Positions 1-13,167 of a stretch of DNA of 64,000 bases are shown in pieces. Position 1 is the stretch's first letter. Each line of letters starts with the position of its first letter. The position numbers and the translations under genes are program-made. Source of the DNA: Amoebidium appalachense (Eukaryota; Ichthyosporea); the NCBI GenBank assembly GCA_963693365.1, contig CAVNZM010000008.1:620001-684000 (forward strand). Direction: 5' to 3'. The notes below the pieces were generated by a model. It was given only the letters and a program-made list of their open reading frames with translations. It was not told the DNA's origin and searched no databases.

Positions 1-695
1 TGGGCTCCGCAGTAGCCAACAGCGCACAGATATAACCATGTATGGCTACTCAGTGCATTCTCCAATTGGCTGTTCTATGCTATTTCCTCTGGCAGGGGCC
101 GGCCTGTTCACCAGGAAGGCAAGCCGGCCCACTAACCGTTGTAGACCCCCCCACCCCTACCCCTTCCCCCCCCCCCCCCCCCCCTGGTATCCGGTAAGTT
201 ATGTTCTGTTACAAACTGCATGACGACCCACCTATATCTATCTGGTGTTGTGTATGACCTGTGTGCATGTGCTTGCCTGCCGCACGCAGTTTGAAAGAAT
301 GTGTGTGTGATTATGTAAGACTATTATTAATAAAGATCCTATCGCAGGTTAGGACTGTCAGTATGTGCTTTTGTGTGGTGGCGCGCAAACTAAGCGCGTG
401 CAGCTCTTACGTATTAAATGTTAGTCAAAAACACTATCGGGTTTATGTTGTGGTGTTGGATGTTGCTATGCAGTGAAGAGAATAGACCCACCGATGTGCT
501 ATGATTCCTTATGTGTTTTCAGCTATATATCTACACGTATATCTATCTACTTTCAACCATTATTTCCAAAACAAACACTTAGCAACTGTTTGTCCTTCAA
601 AAACCCACTCGCATCAACCCCCAATAGCTTCACACACTCACAAGCTCGCACCCTACCCATTCACAGTGCACATTCCACCCCATCCAACGGCCCAA
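1..695. other. 3' flank of the GCR1-like gene, no gene seen
   Basis: I see no coding exon here. The stretch follows the stop codon of the minus-strand gene that ends at 696. It has a C-run near 168-184 and otherwise mixed sequence. The short open frames have no recognisable domain and no convincing splice sites. Confidence 0.5.
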
Positions 696-3353
696 TCACA
701 TCTCGCCTTTCTCGACCACCTGGTTCTCCCTTCTTGCCCGCCTGTTTCTATTGGACACTGCAGCATAAACCTTGCCTATGGGCATATCTCTGTAGATGCG
801 ATAGAACTCTTCCAACCCCCCACAGCGCTGGTATTCCTCGTAAAGTTTCTTGCGCTGTGAATAGATGCTGCGCTCCTTCCTGATTGGTGGTTGCTAAGAT
901 GAGCATTGGCTAAGAGATTTAAGCGGTTGCCCCCCCCCCCCCCCCCCCCCCCCCCCGCCCGCCCCCTCCCTTCCCCTTCCCCCCCTTCCCCCACTCCTCC
1001 CTCCCCCCCTTCCCCCCCCCCCCCCCCCCCCCCCCCCCGGAGAAGAACATGGTTACCCCGGGGTATCCATTCACTGTTCCTACTTTCGTTTTCTCCTACT
1101 CATGTGAGCCACATGCCAGTGCCGCCCCCCCCCCCCTCCCCCCCCCCCCCCCCCCTCTCCCTCCCCCCCCCCCCCCCCCTCCCCCCCCCCCTCCCCCCCC
1201 CCCCCCCCTCCCGGGGCCCCACCACACCACACCACTGCAACCGGCCAATGCCCCCCCAACCACCCCCCTTCACACTCCACCCCACTTTTCTCGTGTCTTC
1301 CCTCCCCCACCACACGTATCATTTGCACTAACGCCCAATCCTACCACCGATGCCACCAGAGCAAAACGGACACCAAAGCAGCATGTGGTTTGAGGTGAAA
1401 ACAAGTGAATTCAAATCATCCGTACCACCACAATCACTTGTACGATTCCACTGGTAGAATTATCGGGAAGGAAAGGGGGGAGAGGGTGGGGGGTGGGGGG
1501 TGGGGAGGGGGTGGGAGGAGGAGTAGGTATGCATCAGAAGGTTAACCGGTGGAAATATGGAAGTAGGGACATCACAAGCCAAAATACAAAACGACACAAA
1601 AACACAATAAGCAGAACAACCAGCTCCCTGTCCCCCCCCTCCCCCCCCCCCAAAAAAAAAAAAAAAACGGCGCGGGGGGAGGGGGGGGGGGGGGGGAGGG
1701 GGGAGGAGGGGGGAGGGGGGAGGGATGGAGGAGGAAGAGGGGGGAAGAGGGAGGGGGGTGGAGGCAGGCAGAAGACACGTGCATTGCCCATCCCCAGGCA
1801 TCGGACTATGTGTCGAAGAAAAGACTTGAGCACATTCGACACGATTTACAAAATCCCGATCCAGATATCCCGTAACATAATAGCACAATGTGTTTACACA
1901 CGCATACACACACACCAGAAACACGTGCACACATACCTGCGCATCTCCACCGTCCAATCCTTGAGGGCCGGACACCTTGGGCCATCGCCAACCTCCCATT
2001 GGTCGATGACCTGCTCAATGCACGTGACACCCCGTGGGATTTTAAAATAAACACCGTCATCTGATTCGTTGCCCTGCCCATCCCCTTCATTTTCAAACTC
2101 ATCCACGTCATTTTGTACGTTTGCCTCCTCTGCAACCCTGTGCGATGCCATTTTTGGTTCAAAATCCTCGCGTTTGGTTGGTTGGCTGTGGACGTCGACT
2201 GTTGGCGCACGTTGTACATGTGCAGGGGCAGGTGCACTGCCAGAGGGGAATGCGTCGGGAGAGGGCTCTTCACCAATGGGTGGGGTGTGGCGGCGGCCCA
2301 AGATGGGCGACGTCACACAGAACTCACTGGGTGCAATGCGACACCGTTCATACACGTGCTCACTGGTGCTGTGCACGTGGCGCCGTGCCGCCGGGGTATC
2401 CACCACATAGTCTTCATAGACACCATTGTGGTTGCGGGCAGACAGGTAGATGAGCTCCCGGCGTACGCGCATCACCCCGTAGCTGCGCCGAGCCTGGTAA
2501 CTGTCATACACACTTGTGCTGTCGTTGACAAAAAACTCGCGGCTGCGTGCCGGAGACATGGGTGGGGCCGGAATGCTTAAAGTAGTTGCGCTGTATGCCT
2601 TGCGGCGCTCGTACGGGGCGGTAAACTGGTTTTCGGTTTGTTGTGTGCGTGCATTGCTTGCTGCACACAGGTTTATGTCGGTAGGGGCGGCCTCTGAACT
2701 GTGCCTGCGTGCTAACGTGCGGTTACCGTAGTTGCGGGCAGGACCAGGTACGGGGGGATCTGTAGGGTGTTCGCCGGGCAGACTGACAAGGTCACCCACA
2801 GACCTATGCCACCTGTTTGCAAGCACAACAGGTGCATTCACGGCACTGCTAAAACTGCCTGCATGACGGCTAGGGGGGCATCACTGCGCCCGGAATACTC
2901 GTACGGGCGTGGAGCTGCCTTGGCATATGGGAGCACGTCCGATGTTTGCTCGTGGCCATACCACATGTGCTCAGGGGCTGTGTGTGCATGTTGCTCGGGG
3001 GAGTATTGATCATACGGTTGTGCGGGGCTGTATGTGTCTGACCCCCATGCACTGTAGTCCTGGTCGTCGTAATAGCTGCGTGATAGGTGCTGCTCCTGCT
3101 TCCCGTGCCATCCCACTGTTTCTTTTTCGCTACGCTGCATGGCCCAGGGCCCAGATGGCTGCGAGGGATTGGAGAGTCTTCTCTCGCGCTGCACCGCGAT
3201 ATAGGGTGCAGAGACCGTGCGTGGTGCAGGGCTTAGAGGGGCAGGCTCAACTTTAACCGGGTACACGGTGTGCGGAGGCAAGGGGGGTGGAGGTACCTTT
3301 GTGGCGGTGTCCACCCAGGGCTGCCACGGGGCATTTTCTTTTTTGTTGACCAT
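696..3353 (-). CDS. Proline/serine-rich protein with C-terminal GCR1-like DNA-binding domain, two exons, apparent frameshift
   Basis: Exon 1 runs from 3353 down to 1937 and ends at a GTATGT donor. Exon 2 runs from 879 to 696 and follows an ATCAG acceptor, with phase 2 matching on both sides. The protein would be about 533 residues. The first 430 are low-complexity, rich in P, S, Y and R, with no family I recognise. The last 100 residues (VYFKIPRG..., a tryptophan-bearing segment, DWTVEMRR, then KERSIYSQRKKLYEEY across the splice) resemble the fungal GCR1-type DNA-binding domain also found in Crypton transposons. The reading frame breaks once at the G6 run 2873-2878: one extra base there joins the two frames perfectly. 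This may be an assembly error or a real lesion. The ATG at 3353 is the first in frame, but the frame stays open up to a possible acceptor at 3420, so an upstream exon is possible. The domain suggests a nuclear DNA-binding role, which is inference. Confidence 0.6.
934..1211. repeat. Cluster of long C-runs inside the intron of the GCR1-like gene
   Basis: The intron 880-1936 contains several C-runs of 10-26 bases broken by single T or G, then at 1636-1760 a C-A junction and a G-rich block. On the minus (coding) strand these are G-runs. They carry no coding signal. Confidence 0.9.
2873..2878 (-). other. G6 homopolymer at an apparent frameshift
   Basis: Upstream of this run the minus-strand frame encodes a P/S/Y-rich protein that stops at 2838. 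Downstream the adjacent frame continues the same composition without a break to the donor at 1937. Adding one base in the run joins the two frames with no stop. The base count of the corrected exon then matches the phase-2 splice to exon 2. Confidence 0.65.
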
Positions 3354-4447
3354 TTGCACAGCCACTTTGAGGGGTGGCCTCGGTGCACGTGGGGAAAGGT
3401 GTGTCTGGTGTTGCTTTTCCTGGGCTAATCACACTGTGTGTGGCTATTGAAGAAGAGAATACAATACAATAAAATATCCGCGAATAAACCCTACAGTGAA
3501 ATTTGAAAGTGCAATGGATAGGCAAAGTGGCCAGGTGGCCGATAGCTATTCGCTGGTGTCTAAACTTATGACTGATTAGAGGGACGCTGCCATCGGTTAG
3601 CGATGTCGAAAGAAAATACTTCTTGAGGTCGTGCATGGAGAAAAATGTCTACATAACCAGTGCATACACAGGGTCTTCCTGTACAAAATCGGTGTACATA
3701 CGTGTGCACAAGATATATGTATAACTACCAGGTTGTGAACTCATGTTGTCGGCATATTGTGACAAATATCGTTAGAACTTTGCCAGCCCACCCATACACC
3801 TTCCTAATCTTGTGAAGTTCTTTTGTAAGACTAATGTCTGTCCTAACATAGCGTGTAAACTGAGAGCCACTAGAGCTGCTGTGAGAAAGGAGATGCCCTC
3901 AGCTAGCAGAAGATTGGTACGGGGTGAACTGAGGTGAACTGCCCAAGATCTATTCCAAAGCTGGCCGTGACAAATAGCCAATGGTTATCGGAGAACAACT
4001 TGAACCAGCACGCTACACAGGCCAGCAAATTTTCATCTAAAACACTGACAACTCAATATATGCAAGTTGTTACCAGCAACACAAAATAAGCTTCTGTTGA
4101 TAATTTTTAGACCTTGGTTGAAATATTGGGATCAGCTGCCTGTGTTTTTTTTGCGATTAGAAAGCATGCAAACCGTAGCCAAAACAGAGCTCCGCCGGTC
4201 CGCCCCCGGCTGCCCGGCAGCCGCGGGGCGAAATCATCCTGCAGTCGCTGCTTCCGTTAGCCAATCATGTGACTGTAGGGCAGATCTTTTAATGCCGTTG
4301 GCTTAGATCTACCGTAACCGCTGTGATTGTGGAATGTTGGCCATAGCATGGGTGTGTGTGTGTGTGTGCATGAGAGAGAGATTGGGGGGGAGGGGGAGCG
4401 TGTGTGTGTGTCTGTGTGTGTCTGTGTGTGTGTTTGTGCGTGCGTGC

Positions 4448-4500
<53 letters not shown>

Positions 4501-4546
4501 GAGAGAGAGAGGGGGAGTGTGTGTGTGTCTGTCTTTCTGTCGACTG

Positions 4547-4609
<63 letters not shown>

Positions 4610-6109
4610 ACGCGTGTGTTACGGTGTGTGTGTGTGTACATGTGCGTGCGTGTTTCTGTGCGTGCACACATATGCGTATGTGTGCGTGTGTCTGGTGTGT
4701 GTGTGCGTGTGTACACATGTGTGTGCACGTGTGTGCAGTGCGCTCGTGCATGCGCGCGTGTGTGCGTGTGTGAGTCACTGTGCGGGCGCAGGTCACGGCG
4801 TTTACGGTACTGTATACGTGTACAGTACGTACATTTGCATGTGCGCCTGTGTATGTGCTTGCACAACGGTATGTGTGTGCCACTCCATGCAGTTTTTAAA
4901 TAAGTACTACGTACGTAAGGGTTTGCACAGAAATCTAGAATTCATATGCCATGTCCCAGATGGGTATCGCTAACAACAATAAGCCTTGGGTGCTGCATCT
5001 ATTTTCAATTTCACAAGTACCGAATATAAAAATCGTAAGTGTGTACGTGTTTATACCTGCCATTGGCTTCAACTCCTGAGGCTTGGGCCATGTGTGATCA
5101 TGAGTGTGTGACCTGATCACGTGGACCATTTTAATTGGCCGTCTGCCACGCTAATTCTGCTGAAATCGATTGGCTGGCCACTCCTATGTAGTTGATCTAG
5201 ATCTAGATCTAGGTGACTAACGACTTCCGTGCCATTGTTACCATTTGTATGTACTAGTGATGTCGATCAACTTCATGTACACTAGCACCTTGCACTACAT
5301 AACGACCAGAATTATGGGCTCTACTCCATACAGTGAAGTCTAAATAGGGCGGCACATGTTGCAGGCTTGTACTTTCCGGGCATACATACAGCCACGGCCG
5401 CCGCCGCACCAGCGCTCGAGCTCGCGCGCCAGCACCACTCCGAGTCTCTGGGTACATATACATTCCAACTCTGTGCATGCTCCGTAGCTTCACACTGCAG
5501 TGGCTCACAGCAGAACATACATCTATCTCCATACAAAGTTCCTATATGTTGCATGCAACAACAGTGCTTACATTGCGATTCCCAGGTTCCTAGGACCACA
5601 GCCCCCAGATCTGAAGTATTCTGATGGGTTGGTGTAATAACCAATCACGTCAATCTATCTACCCCGGGTGTTGCGCAATCACGGCAGCAAAGTTTCATCA
5701 GGACTCCGGAACGGCCGTGAACTCTTTCAATCTGTCTGGACCACGGAAAAGCCATGCTTCCCTGCTCTGCATCACACAACCGATCTTTCAATTCCTCTTA
5801 CATCCAACCACCTCAGTTTTTCACTGAGCAACCCCCTCCCCTCCCCCCTCCCCTCCCCGCCCCCCCCCCCGCCCCCCCCTCCCCCCCTCTCCCTTCTCTC
5901 TTCCCCTACCGGGATCCCACAACCCATACAAACACACACACACACAAACAGCCTCCCCTTTCCTTCCTCCCCCCCCCCCCCCCCCCCCCCCCCCTTTCCT
6001 TCCCCCCCTCCCCCCGCTCCCCCTTATCCGCGATCTTCGGAGTCGCCTCCAGGGCCTACCTCCCAGCACTAAGCCCTCTTCGAACCGCTCTTCATCTTTT
6101 CTGCTCACC
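3354..6109. other. Intergenic, between divergent GCR1-like and CaMKII-AD genes
   Basis: No exon is supported here. The interval probably holds both promoters. It contains a (TG)n array at 4344-4620, an overlapping ATCTAG palindrome run near 5198-5213, and C-runs with pyrimidine-rich sequence at 5828-6030 just before the CaMKII-AD start. Confidence 0.6.
4344..4620. repeat. (TG)n microsatellite array with interruptions
   Basis: Long TG dinucleotide blocks are separated by short GAGAGAGGGGGAG-like and CTGTCTTTCTGTC-like interruptions. The longest pure block is about 4547-4609. Less regular TG-rich sequence continues to about 4790. Confidence 0.95.
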
Positions 6110-6471
6110 ATGAGTAAGGCCGCTCGCTATCGGGCGCTAAACGACGCCTGCCAGTCAGCCCTAAGCGAGCTAACTGCCGTGCGTGCTGCGGGCACACCTC
6201 GACCCACAAGTAGCGGTGTTGAGACCGTAGAAACTCGAGAGGAGCAGGCACCTACTGTCCCACCCACACAACAAAGGCCCAGTTTGACTGGCACGGAACA
6301 GAGCACAACGAGCAAGGAGCTGCTAGCTCTTACCAGAGAGTATGTGACAAAAAACCGTACCCTCTTCTCCCTTCCCACAAACACACACACACGCTTACGC
6401 GCACGAACACACGCACACAAAAAAACACACTAACACTAACACGTGAGCGCACACACGCACGCATGCGCGCG

Positions 6472-6557
<86 letters not shown>

Positions 6558-6844
6558 TATGCATGGACCCCCATGCACACCACAGGCAACCCTCCAACCT
6601 TGTGCTTGTGCCAGCTCACACCGCCATGCACACTTTCACAACCAACCGCGTTTTTTTTCCACCGCTAAACTCTCCACCTGCACTTACAGGGTTCTGGATG
6701 CGGAAGATCAAGGAAGTGTAAAGAAGCTGCAAGAACTCTGTTTTGGTGATGCCACGTGTGTGCTGCCAACCGGCCACGTGGTCGATGCACTACCATACTG
6801 GGCATTTCACGCTATCAATGGTATGTGCCTGTGTGCCTGTGTGC

Positions 6845-6904
<60 letters not shown>

Positions 6905-8011
6905 GTATGTGTGCTATACTGAGTGTCGAGATGCAAGTGCAGGTGTGTGGTCTGGGGGAGGTGGGGAAGGGGGGCAGGAGAGGGGAGGGGAGGGAAGTTG
7001 TGTCTCAAAAGCAAGCTCTTAAGGCACATTCCTTATCCTCACATACTTCAGTGTTCACATCCACACATCTTCTCGCCGAATTCTAAAATTTTCCGCTCGC
7101 AGCACCCACGGGCTTACGTCAGCAGACTTTCCCCTCCCCGCCAACCGTACGTGTGCTAGGCACCACCGCCATTGTCAGCTGTGTGTGTGTGCGCCTCTCA
7201 ACCACACAAAAGTATGCAACGCCGCCATCCCCTCCCAAAATATAATTCTAAGAGAGTAGGAGAGAGGGGGAGACGGAGATGGGATGAGAGCGAGGAACAG
7301 AGTAGGACGTATTAGGAAGGCGAGGGAAACTAGGAGGTGTGTGGGCAAGCCATGGGATTTCGGTTGGCAAAGAGGAAACAGGGGGTAGGGCAACAAGGGC
7401 AAGGGCGGGAGGAAGGGAGGTGAAGCCAAGGGGGAAAAAGGGGAGGGTGGGGAGGGTGGGAGGGTGTAAGGGGAGTTTGGAAGCTACTGGGGGTGTTGGG
7501 GAGATAGGGTATAGGAACGGACATCCCATACCACCTCAGTGGTACTACATAACTACACGCAAGCAGGGACAGAGCGTGCATATTCTTCATAGACCCACCC
7601 TTCTTTCGGCAGAAGCATGCTCCAGACACGCATATGGAAGGCCCTACACACACGTACACGTGCCACCTTGCCCACCAGCAGATGTGCACGCAACAACCGC
7701 TTCCATAAACACGCACAGTACTGGTGGAGCAACCTACCCCCCCCCCCCTCCCCCCCCCCCCCCCCCCCCGCCCCTTCCCGGGGTATGCCACGAAAATTCC
7801 TTCCTGTAGTTTACGGTACACAAAGGCCAAACCACGCAAGATCTATCTTAGACAGGAAGCTACCGAGTACCCCGTTTTTTCCTCATTCTTTCTTCTTTTC
7901 CTTCTTCCCAGGGAAGCGCCTACGCAACAGTCTTTCTTTGAAACACGGTGGTGGTCTAACGAGGGGGGGAGATGGAGAACCGTGCACATCCACAGGACAA
8001 CGTGCACATAG
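6110..8011 (+). CDS. Stand-alone CaMKII association-domain (NTF2-like) protein, four exons
   Basis: Exons are 6110-6339, 6690-6820, 7103-7211 and 7912-8011. All donors and acceptors are GT..AG and phases match (2, 1, 2), giving a 189-residue protein. Residues 1-60 are a polar Ser/Thr/Pro/Glu-rich N-terminus. The rest follows the CaMKII association domain in order: a first helix (SKELLALTREV), a segment matching the 'CxPxxxxFxPEA' region (LCFGDATCVLPTGHVVDALPYWAF), the strand RVLGTTAIVSCV, and the C-terminal strand pair FETRWWS...GRWRTVHIHRT, which matches the 'E.RVW...GKWQIVHFH' signature. In CaMKII this domain drives assembly of 12-14-subunit rings. No kinase domain is present in the window, so this is a free-standing version. 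It may be a ring-forming scaffold or ligand-binding NTF2-like protein; that role is inference. Confidence 0.82.
6481..6550. repeat. (CA)n microsatellite in CaMKII-AD intron 1
   Basis: A near-perfect CA array of about 35 units, preceded by CG-interrupted ACGCACGCATGCGCGC sequence. It lies between exons 1 and 2. Confidence 0.97.
6848..6903. repeat. (TG)n microsatellite just after the exon 2 donor of CaMKII-AD
   Basis: The donor GTATGTGCCTGTGTGCC at 6821 runs almost directly into a TG array of about 28 units. This pattern recurs at other donors in the window. Confidence 0.95.
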
Positions 8012-8016
8012 CCATG

Positions 8017-8105
<89 letters not shown>

Positions 8106-8632
8106 AACACACACGCATGAATTGTAAAGTTTCACGCACACACATCCTTGTGCACGCAGCATGTACAAGTACTGTTGTACACTTAGTGATAAGGAAGTGC
8201 GAACTGCGAAGTGATAACAACCCGATGGTGAAATCAGACATGAAAACAAACACCCAAAGTTTTACAAAGAGGGTCCATAAGTATATCCAAATTTGTTTAG
8301 ATGCATATATGTATAAGGACACGATGAGGCAGCATATCAGACATCCTTCAACTATATATATGCTTGTATAAAGGATTGGGGTGGTGCAATACTCTGCGGG
8401 GGAACTTATCCGCACTTATCCGGGTGCGATGACAGCCAATTGAAACACTGCGTCGCACATTCTTCTTTTTCTGGTCAGATCGGGCTGCGGTCATGACGCC
8501 GGAGCAAGGCGTCCTTGAAAGGTTTTGTTCAAAGGAGTAAATATATCTACGAGGCCTAAGCACACACTTCCCCTAAATCCCTCGTCTTTAACACCCAATA
8601 TTAGCCTCTAGCTGTTACGGGTGCAAAGCAGC
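8012..8632. other. Intergenic, between CaMKII-AD and D-serine dehydratase genes
   Basis: This 621-base spacer separates two genes on the same strand. It starts with a (CA)n array at 8020-8100. The rest is mixed sequence with no supported exon and presumably contains the dehydratase promoter. Confidence 0.6.
8020..8100. repeat. (CA)n microsatellite 3' of CaMKII-AD
   Basis: A pure CA array of about 40 units begins eight bases after the TAG stop codon of the CaMKII-AD gene, so it would lie in the 3' UTR. Confidence 0.97.
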
Positions 8633-9474
8633 ATGGCGACACTAGGCGACGTGACCACCCCTGCCTTTGCCATTATTCTGCCGAGGGCGGAAAGGAATGC
8701 TGCACGGATGATCCAAAAGGGTGGGTGCGTGTGTTTGTGTCTGTATGTGAATTAGAGTTGGGGGCTGGGAACATCTACCCTGTATTTGGTGGTTATCCGG
8801 TTCCTTCGTAGAAATTGACAGGAGAAGGGAGTAGGTCAGGTTTACATGAAGGAACAGTGGAGGGGGAAAATGAGTGGATGCAGGGGACCTGAAGGCATTG
8901 GCTGTATAGGCGTTGGCCCCGGCATACACGTTGATAATTTTTTTAGGCCACACACTAAGATGCACAGCTGCAGACACATTGCACAAGAAAAGAGAGCCAC
9001 GGACAACGTGCTGATGCTTGGATTGGCACCTGGGCCCGTGTTAGTCTACAGTTATTCACACACGTGATTGCGGTGGTGGTACACTGCTTATGGGTGTTTG
9101 TGTCGGCTGTAGGTACACACACACACACACACAAGCACACCTGTGCACATGAAAGCATATATGCATGAAACACATCTTACACGCACACTTGAATGCACAC
9201 ACACAATTAAATTAGAAGCTCGTTGCGTTAGTGTTCACCCACAGTGAAAGATTGTCGTTTTTGCACAAACAAGGCCCGAAGGGGAGGAGGGGCGGGTGTG
9301 GGGGTGAGAGGGAGAGACAGGGTTATCCCTTCAATAGCATATAGCAATGCGTACTGCTCCTCGCCCACGCACACATACAGAAACACACACACACACGCGT
9401 GCACAACAAGCACACGAGCACGCACACAAACAATCCCGCACAAAAAGACACCGTGCACACACACAAACACACAC

Positions 9475-9510
<36 letters not shown>

Positions 9511-10774
9511 GCGCGCGCATCAATATGTGTTTTGCATAAACAACTGGGGGGGGGGGGGGGGAGGGGGGGGAGCAGCAGGCAAAAATATACAAAAATGCAC
9601 AATATGGCACATACATATGTACTGAGCAACATCATCCTGGTACATAAGGGAAAGTTCAAAAACAACAGATCGCATACGTGTGCACGTGCACGGGGAAGGA
9701 AGGGGGGGAAGGGGGGGGGGGGGGGGGGGGGGGAGGAGGGGGGACGATTTTTGCGCATGCGCGCGCGGGTGTGTGCGTGTATGTTTGTGTGTGGGAGCAA
9801 TGTGTGCGCGTGTGCGTGTGCGAGCGAAGCATGTGTGATATGTGTGTGGTGATGATAGTGGTGGAGGGGGAGGGGAGGTTAGGGTAGGGGGTGAGGGGAG
9901 GGAAGGCTAATCTGGTAATAAATGACATAATACACATAGGCAAGTCAATCAAGCGTGCGTGGAGTAAAATACCGTTTAACGTGTCATGGCTCTATAAACT
10001 GGGCTAGATATGTTACACAACTTCCTTCGTCCATGCAGTGCTAACTAATATCAAGTGTAGTTGATATTATTTGGTTATTGAGTGAGAGATGTGATTGGCC
10101 ATTGTTCCACAAAAGCTGATCGTTTGAACTGCAGCCAAAGACGCTGGAGTGCAGTTCCGGCCCCACGTCAAAACTCACAGGGTAACCCCCCCCCCCCCCC
10201 CCCCCCCCCCCGGGCTCCAACCCCCCCACCTCCCACCCCCCTCCCCGGTGTTACCGGCACCGTACCTATCCATCAATACACTTATACACAGAAACACACA
10301 CACACACTTAGTATTTCTCTCTCAGAGCCACAAACACACCATAAATCCTCTTTCTCTCTCCCTGCTCGCAATCAGTCTCCCCTTCACCCCCCCCTACCCC
10401 CGGGCCCTTCACTCTTGCTCTCTGCCCCTTCCCCTCAACTCTATTATATCAGCTTCACATAGCTCCGTCTCCCACTCATTCTAAAAGGTTTGAGGGAGGA
10501 ATAGACTGAGAGGCCAGAAAAGAAAAAGCTGAAGGGAAAATGAGAAAGAAAGGGGAACCTTTACAGCGTATGGCAAGCTAAATACTTGAAAAACATTTAT
10601 GGTAGAATCAGGGTGGTAGACAGATAATGGTTGTAAAGAGTATAAATGGCGGCGGTGGTGGTGATGATAGGTGTTGTGATTTTTTTTCCTTTTTTTTTTT
10701 TTTTTTTTTTTGGAGAGGGGGGGAGGGGGGGGGGGAGATGGGGAGTGGGTGGGTGGGTGGGTGGGGATGGAGGT

Positions 10775-10806
<32 letters not shown>

Positions 10807-11769
10807 ATGCAATGAAACTCTGTAAGTGATCAGGGAGGAAGATACAATTGGATTTGTGTATGTCACCAGCTTGATCTCCCCCCCCCCCCCCCCCCTCTCC
10901 CCCCCCCCCTTCTTTCAGACCTTGGAGGGTGCCCTGCTGCAGTGTGGGGGGCAGCCTGGGCCCATAGTGGTCAGCACACTGGCCGAGGCTGAATTCTATG
11001 CAGATGCGGGTTTCACTGACGTATGTAAACTACATGCACACACACAGAACACAAACATCCGCCGTTCCCTGCTTTGACTTCCACGTGTGTGTTTTTGATT
11101 CCCTTTAAACACCACCACACACATGTTCAGCCCAGGCTATTTGATAGAGGAATGCACATGCAGGCATCCAACAACCCCCCCCTCCCCCCCCCCCCCCCCT
11201 CTCTCTCTTCCCCTCTCTTCCCCTCTTCTCCCAAAGGCACATGCAAGAGAAAACATATATGCTTATTTTTCAGCCCAGATACAGTGAGGTTAAGGCTCGT
11301 GAAGTAAAGGTGGTCAAGGAGACGGTGCAGCTGCAACCGTTGCAGTCAGAAATACCCAGCCCTAGTGCATGCTTTTATTGCCTGACACATCCCCCCCCCC
11401 CCCCATGTTTTGGTCAGTTGTGAATGTTTACTTTGTCCTCCGGAACATATTCTAGACCCTCCCGTCCCCACCTCCCCCCCCTCCCCCCCCCCCCCAAAAT
11501 GCGCAGTTTAACCCCCCGGTTTAAGATTCATGTGTTTTTGTTTCACACACTGGACACACTTCTGAGTAGCGGTACCGTTTGCTCCCCCCATGTGCAGATG
11601 ATCTACGGTGTGCCCATAGCTGCAAGCAAGCTGGCACGTGTGCACACGCTGCTGCAGAGGGGGGTGGGGGTGCACGTGTTTGTGGACCACCCGGCACAGC
11701 TGGATGCCATCGAGAAATATGCCAATGAGAACGGTGGGATGCACAAACGTAGACGAGACGCACACAATT

Positions 11770-11822
<53 letters not shown>

Positions 11823-11824
11823 TG

Positions 11825-11883
<59 letters not shown>

Positions 11884-11887
11884 GTGA

Positions 11888-11918
<31 letters not shown>

Positions 11919-13102
11919 TGAACACACACACACACACACACACTCTCTCTCTCTCTCTCTCTCTCTCACTCACTCACTCACTTACTCACTAAAACACACA
12001 CACACACACGTGCACATGCAGCACATATACACAAACACCTACACACATGCACACACACACACACATAAAAACACACACATAAGCGCCCCGCCCTCCTCCC
12101 CCTCCCCCCTCCCCTCCTCCCCTTCTCCCTTACCCCCCACTTTGCCTTCCCCCCTTTCTTGTACACAGGTTCGAATGGACGTAAGCTTAAGGTCACTCAT
12201 GCACGTGTATATGCCACCATACATGCTCCACAAACTCTCTTAAACACACACACACACACACTGCGACACTTCAGCCCGTTCACCCCAACACCTTGCTGAT
12301 ACCCCCTGGGCACACACACACACCCTCACGAACACATTAAGAACACCCACAATCATTCACACACTGAAAAGCCCTCGGTCTCTCCAGGCCCTAACTCCCA
12401 ATGTACACCCTCCCCCCCCCCCTCCTCCCCCCCTCTACACACACACACACATAGACAACATATCAGGCCAAAACACACCCCCCTCCCACAAAACAACACA
12501 ACCAGTGCATGGCCCTAGTGGACTTCTCCATCCCCCATCCAAAACAATGGCTGCCATCTTGACCCATACTTCCTTTTTTCCCGTCGAGGTTATGTTAACT
12601 CACCAAACAATCCCCCTCCCCCCCTTCCCCCTCGCCCCCCTCCCCCCCTCCCCCAGGTCACCCCGTGTTTGGTGTGTATCTCAAGGTGGACTGTGGCTAC
12701 CACCGGGCAGGTGTGCCCCTCACAGATGACTCTCTGGCCTTTGCAAAGCGCCTTGCAACCAGCAAAGGTAGAGGCCCCCCCCCCCCCCCCCCCCCCCCCT
12801 GCTCGCTCTCCCATCTCCTGCCGTCACCTCTCTCCCCCGCCCTCCCCCTCCCCCCATCCTCCTTCCATCTTGCTTTCTCCTCGTTTGGGGGAGCCGGGGG
12901 AAGAAAGAGAGCACACCCTTGATGGCCGAAACCCGGGGAGGAGAAAGGAATTACGGAATGGTGAAACCAAGAGATGGGCGACCAGAACACCAGACAGCCA
13001 ATTCTAAGGGGGCTATTGTTAGAGACAGGCCCAGATCACTGTTTCTCCTATTGTCGGCTCATCCCCCCCCCCCCCCTCCCTCCCTTCAGAGACAAACACA
13101 CA

Positions 13103-13167
<65 letters not shown>

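Noticed and set aside
4257-4973. Long cysteine/valine or threonine/histidine frames over TG/CA arrays, here and throughout
   Set aside because: Any frame across (TG)n or (CA)n stays open; these are microsatellite translations, not genes.
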